Assembly (NCBI GenBank): GCA_003551805.1
Contig: PUNR01000307.1
Coordinates: forward strand, 1 to 7,788
Reading direction: 5' to 3'
DNA from: Loktanella sp.
GTDB taxonomy: Bacteria; Pseudomonadota; Alphaproteobacteria; Rhodobacterales; Rhodobacteraceae
Length of the DNA: 7,788 nt
Shown: positions 5,833 to 7,788 of the stretch, one piece after another
How the letters are laid out: each line of letters starts with the position of its first letter
How positions within the stretch are numbered: position 1 is the first letter of the stretch
Position numbers and translations under genes: made by a program
The notes under the pieces: generated by a model
The model's input: only the letters and a program-made list of their open reading frames with translations
Told to the model about the DNA's origin: nothing
Database searches by the model: none

Positions 5833-7788
5833 TAGTCTTGCTGCGGGATTAATCGTGTCACACCCACCGCCGCAGCGCGCGCAAGGTCGGGGTCCAGCGA
5901 CATGGGTATGTATTCGCCGCGACGCCACAATTCACCCAGATTATCATAATAGCGCGACAGCGGATGGCCCGATTGACCTGTCGATGAAATGAACACCGAC
6001 GAATCCGGATCGGCAAAGTCGTATACGCCGCGATATCCTGCGGCATGCACATTCTGGAACGGTGCAGGTCCGGTCCCACGGGTGCGCCCGCGCATCAGTG
6101 TGTTGTCGCCACCACTGGTCGATTGGCGGATATTGACGATCCAGTTCAGGATCGGTGTGGTCCCAAGCACCGGATGGTCATGTGTCGCCTCATGCGCATC
6201 ACCCCAGCGCACAGCCTCAATCGCGGGGCCGTGGTTTTCGGCGATCCAGATCAGCGCGTCATCCAGCGACTGGCTCGCGATATCGGCACAGGTTTCGACA
6301 GATGCGGACTGGATCACATCACACCAGACAGATGCACCATCCACATCACGGAAAATCCGTTCAAGAAAAACCGGATCAAGATGGGTGAATTCCGATGCAA
6401 GCGGGCCCAGTTCATCGCGAATCACTCGTGCCTGAAATGCCCGTGCCCAAGCCGCATAGATCAGCGGTTCAGGCAGATGTTCGTTCATTTCGCCGTTCCA
6501 GGCGGCTAACAGCTCAAGCGCAACCTGCCTGCGTCTTTCGGGTGTGCCATGTGGGGCGGCATCGCCGGTGAACCACAGATCGGCCCCCATAAAGGTTAGC
6601 AGGGTGCGTGCGGTCACGCTGACAGTGTCCAGTTGCGCCTCGATGAAACTGTCGCGTGTGTGGACCTCACGGGCTTGCATCAAGTTGCGCCAGCGGATCA
6701 CGCGTTGCGTATCACCCCAGTCAAACGACACATGGTTCGGGAAAGGGCGGTCAATCATCTTGTTATTGGTATTGCCGACAATCCCGCCCGCCGGATTAAC
6801 GAAACGGGGATTTTCGGCATAGGGAAACGTCCCCTGCCAGCGGTTTTCCGGCAGATAGCCAAAGCTTGGATAGCGGCCCTGACTTTGATGGTTGGCATCG
6901 CGGATCGGCATCGCACCGATGGTCTGCATCGCAACACGGTTGCGATCGGCCAGTGTGATGTTCTGCGCAGGTGCGATATGCAATTCGCCGGCTGCAATCG
7001 CCTCTGTCACCGACGCTGCGCGCATCAGCGCCATCGCGGATGTCATCGACGTGTCAGCGCCGGACAAGGCTGTCCATGCAATCGCCGTCACATGGCCCGG
7101 TGGTGTGATGGTGCGCAGATCGAACTGGTCGGCCGGCATCACCGGACCGTTGTCGGTCCAGCGCAGGCGGATCGTAACGGCGCTGCTGTCTTTGACGTTG
7201 ATGATGCTGTCGCGTGTGCGAAACCGCTGCCACCCGTCCAGCCCGCGATATTCATCAGGGTTGTCGGGGTTGACCTGTTCAAGGAAAATATCCTGATCGT
7301 CCACGTTCGCCGTGGTCAGACCCCAGCCCAGATTGGCGCTGCGCCCTGACAGGATCACCGGCACACCCGGAATTGTGCCGCCGATCACGCCGCCATCTTG
7401 TAATTCCAGTCGTGCCAGAAACCAGATGCTGGGTGCTGTCAGCCCCAGATGCGGATCATTGGCCATCAGGGTGGACCCGGTGGCAGACCGCGTTGCATTG
7501 GCGGCCCATGCGTTTGACGCCCCCGCCAATCCGCGCGGCGGCACGGGCATCAACGGGTCATAGGCCATGCGGGTGTTGGGTGTGTATTGCGGCACATCCG
7601 GCACAAGTGCTGCATAAGACGGCAGCGCCGCCACGCCCGATGACGGATCATCCGGCAGGATATCGCGCAACCGGTCGGGGCTGACCACCAGCGAAGCCCT
7701 TGCGCGCAGCACTTCGTTTTCCAGACTGGATGTCAGTTGCAACGCCATCAGTTTCAAGATCGCGATGGAATCGGCGGGCTGCCATGGC
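5832..7788 (-). CDS. Penicillin acylase family protein, missing the N-terminus
   Basis: This is an N-terminal-nucleophile amidohydrolase of the penicillin acylase family. The frame is open to the right edge with no start seen: 652 codons including the stop are visible, and family members are about 800 residues. The TTG at 7757 is therefore internal; the frame continues upstream with PWQPADSIAI, typical of the alpha chain. The precursor should self-cleave before the Ser in LAGASNAWAAN (codon 7517-7515), leaving a beta chain of 561 residues with that Ser as nucleophile. Other family motifs are MANDPHLGL, GRSANLGWGLTTANVDDQDI, TDNGPVM, PAQNITLADRNRV with the probable oxyanion Asn, a WGDAHEATHDHPVLG segment, and STGQSGHPLSRYYDN near the end. 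Such enzymes are normally exported to the periplasm, but the signal peptide lies outside the window. The substrate could be an N-acyl homoserine lactone, a beta-lactam or another N-acyl amide; sequence alone does not decide. Confidence 0.93.
   Translation of the reverse strand, partial: PWQPADSIAILKLMALQLTSSLENEVLRARASLVVSPDRLRDILPDDPSSGVAALPSYAALVPDVPQYTPNTRMAYDPLMPVPPRGLAGASNAWAANATRSATGSTLMANDPHLGLTAPSIWFLARLELQDGGVIGGTIPGVPVILSGRSANLGWGLTTANVDDQDIFLEQVNPDNPDEYRGLDGWQRFRTRDSIINVKDSSAVTIRLRWTDNGPVMPADQFDLRTITPPGHVTAIAWTALSGADTSMTSAMALMRAASVTEAIAAGELHIAPAQNITLADRNRVAMQTIGAMPIRDANHQSQGRYPSFGYLPENRWQGTFPYAENPRFVNPAGGIVGNTNNKMIDRPFPNHVSFDWGDTQRVIRWRNLMQAREVHTRDSFIEAQLDTVSVTARTLLTFMGADLWFTGDAAPHGTPERRRQVALELLAAWNGEMNEHLPEPLIYAAWARAFQARVIRDELGPLASEFTHLDPVFLERIFRDVDGASVWCDVIQSASVETCADIASQSLDDALIWIAENHGPAIEAVRWGDAHEATHDHPVLGTTPILNWIVNIRQSTSGGDNTLMRGRTRGTGPAPFQNVHAAGYRGVYDFADPDSSVFISSTGQSGHPLSRYYDNLGELWRRGEYIPMSLDPDLARAAAVGVTRLIPQQD

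Noticed and set aside
6633..7349. Plus-strand open frame (238 codons) opposite the acylase gene
   Set aside because: Composition is Arg/Cys/His-rich with no recognisable family, and the opposite strand carries a clear penicillin-acylase frame throughout.
5755..7788. TTG at 7757 as the true start of the acylase gene
   Set aside because: The frame stays open to the window edge and the upstream codons (PWQPADSIAI) match alpha-chain sequence of the family, so the gene begins outside the window.
1..7788. Mobile element, CRISPR array, tRNA or phage content
   Set aside because: No repeat-spacer pattern, transposase or integrase motif, terminal inverted repeats or tRNA cloverleaf was seen; base composition and codon use look even across the window.

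Overview
The window looks like chromosomal DNA of an alphaproteobacterium, most likely Rhodobacterales (Roseobacter-type). The basis is moderately high GC, codon preference, tight gene packing, and the protein sequences themselves (for example the EnvZ-like kinase N-terminus with its MPRG(I/L)Y...VVSVVFIQRHF character). I cannot name a genus. There are no tRNA or rRNA genes, insertion sequences, CRISPR arrays or phage genes, and no gene-free stretch over 300 bases.

Layout: (1) Bases 1-407, minus strand: the N-terminal part of a metallo-beta-lactamase-fold hydrolase running off the left edge. (2) Bases 449-1768, plus strand: a complete EnvZ/OmpR-type sensor histidine kinase, divergent from the hydrolase with 41 bases between the starts. 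No response regulator is visible. (3) Bases 1864-5793, plus strand: a compact four-gene operon encoding a circularly permuted ATP-grasp protein, an alpha-E helical protein, a transglutaminase-like cysteine peptidase and an Anbu-type proteasome homologue. (4) Bases 5832-7788, minus strand: most of a penicillin-acylase-family N-terminal-nucleophile amidohydrolase, convergent with the operon and running off the right edge. A strong hairpin terminator occupies the 38 bases between the two convergent genes.

The centrepiece is the Anbu operon. Its gene set is a recurrent bacterial neighbourhood. The ATP-grasp and alpha-E proteins are thought to form a peptide or amide bond (a tag or small peptide), and the transglutaminase-fold and Anbu proteins are thought to cut or process it. 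The chemistry and substrates remain unestablished in general. Here all four genes look intact, are nearly contiguous (1-base gap, 1-base overlap, 33-base gap), and keep the expected catalytic residues. The locus is therefore a candidate functional but poorly understood peptide ligation and proteolysis system, rather than a wholly unknown one.

Additional structure includes a perfect 10-bp inverted repeat inside the start of the Anbu gene, a possible leaderless start for the operon, and a small inverted repeat in the divergent intergenic region.
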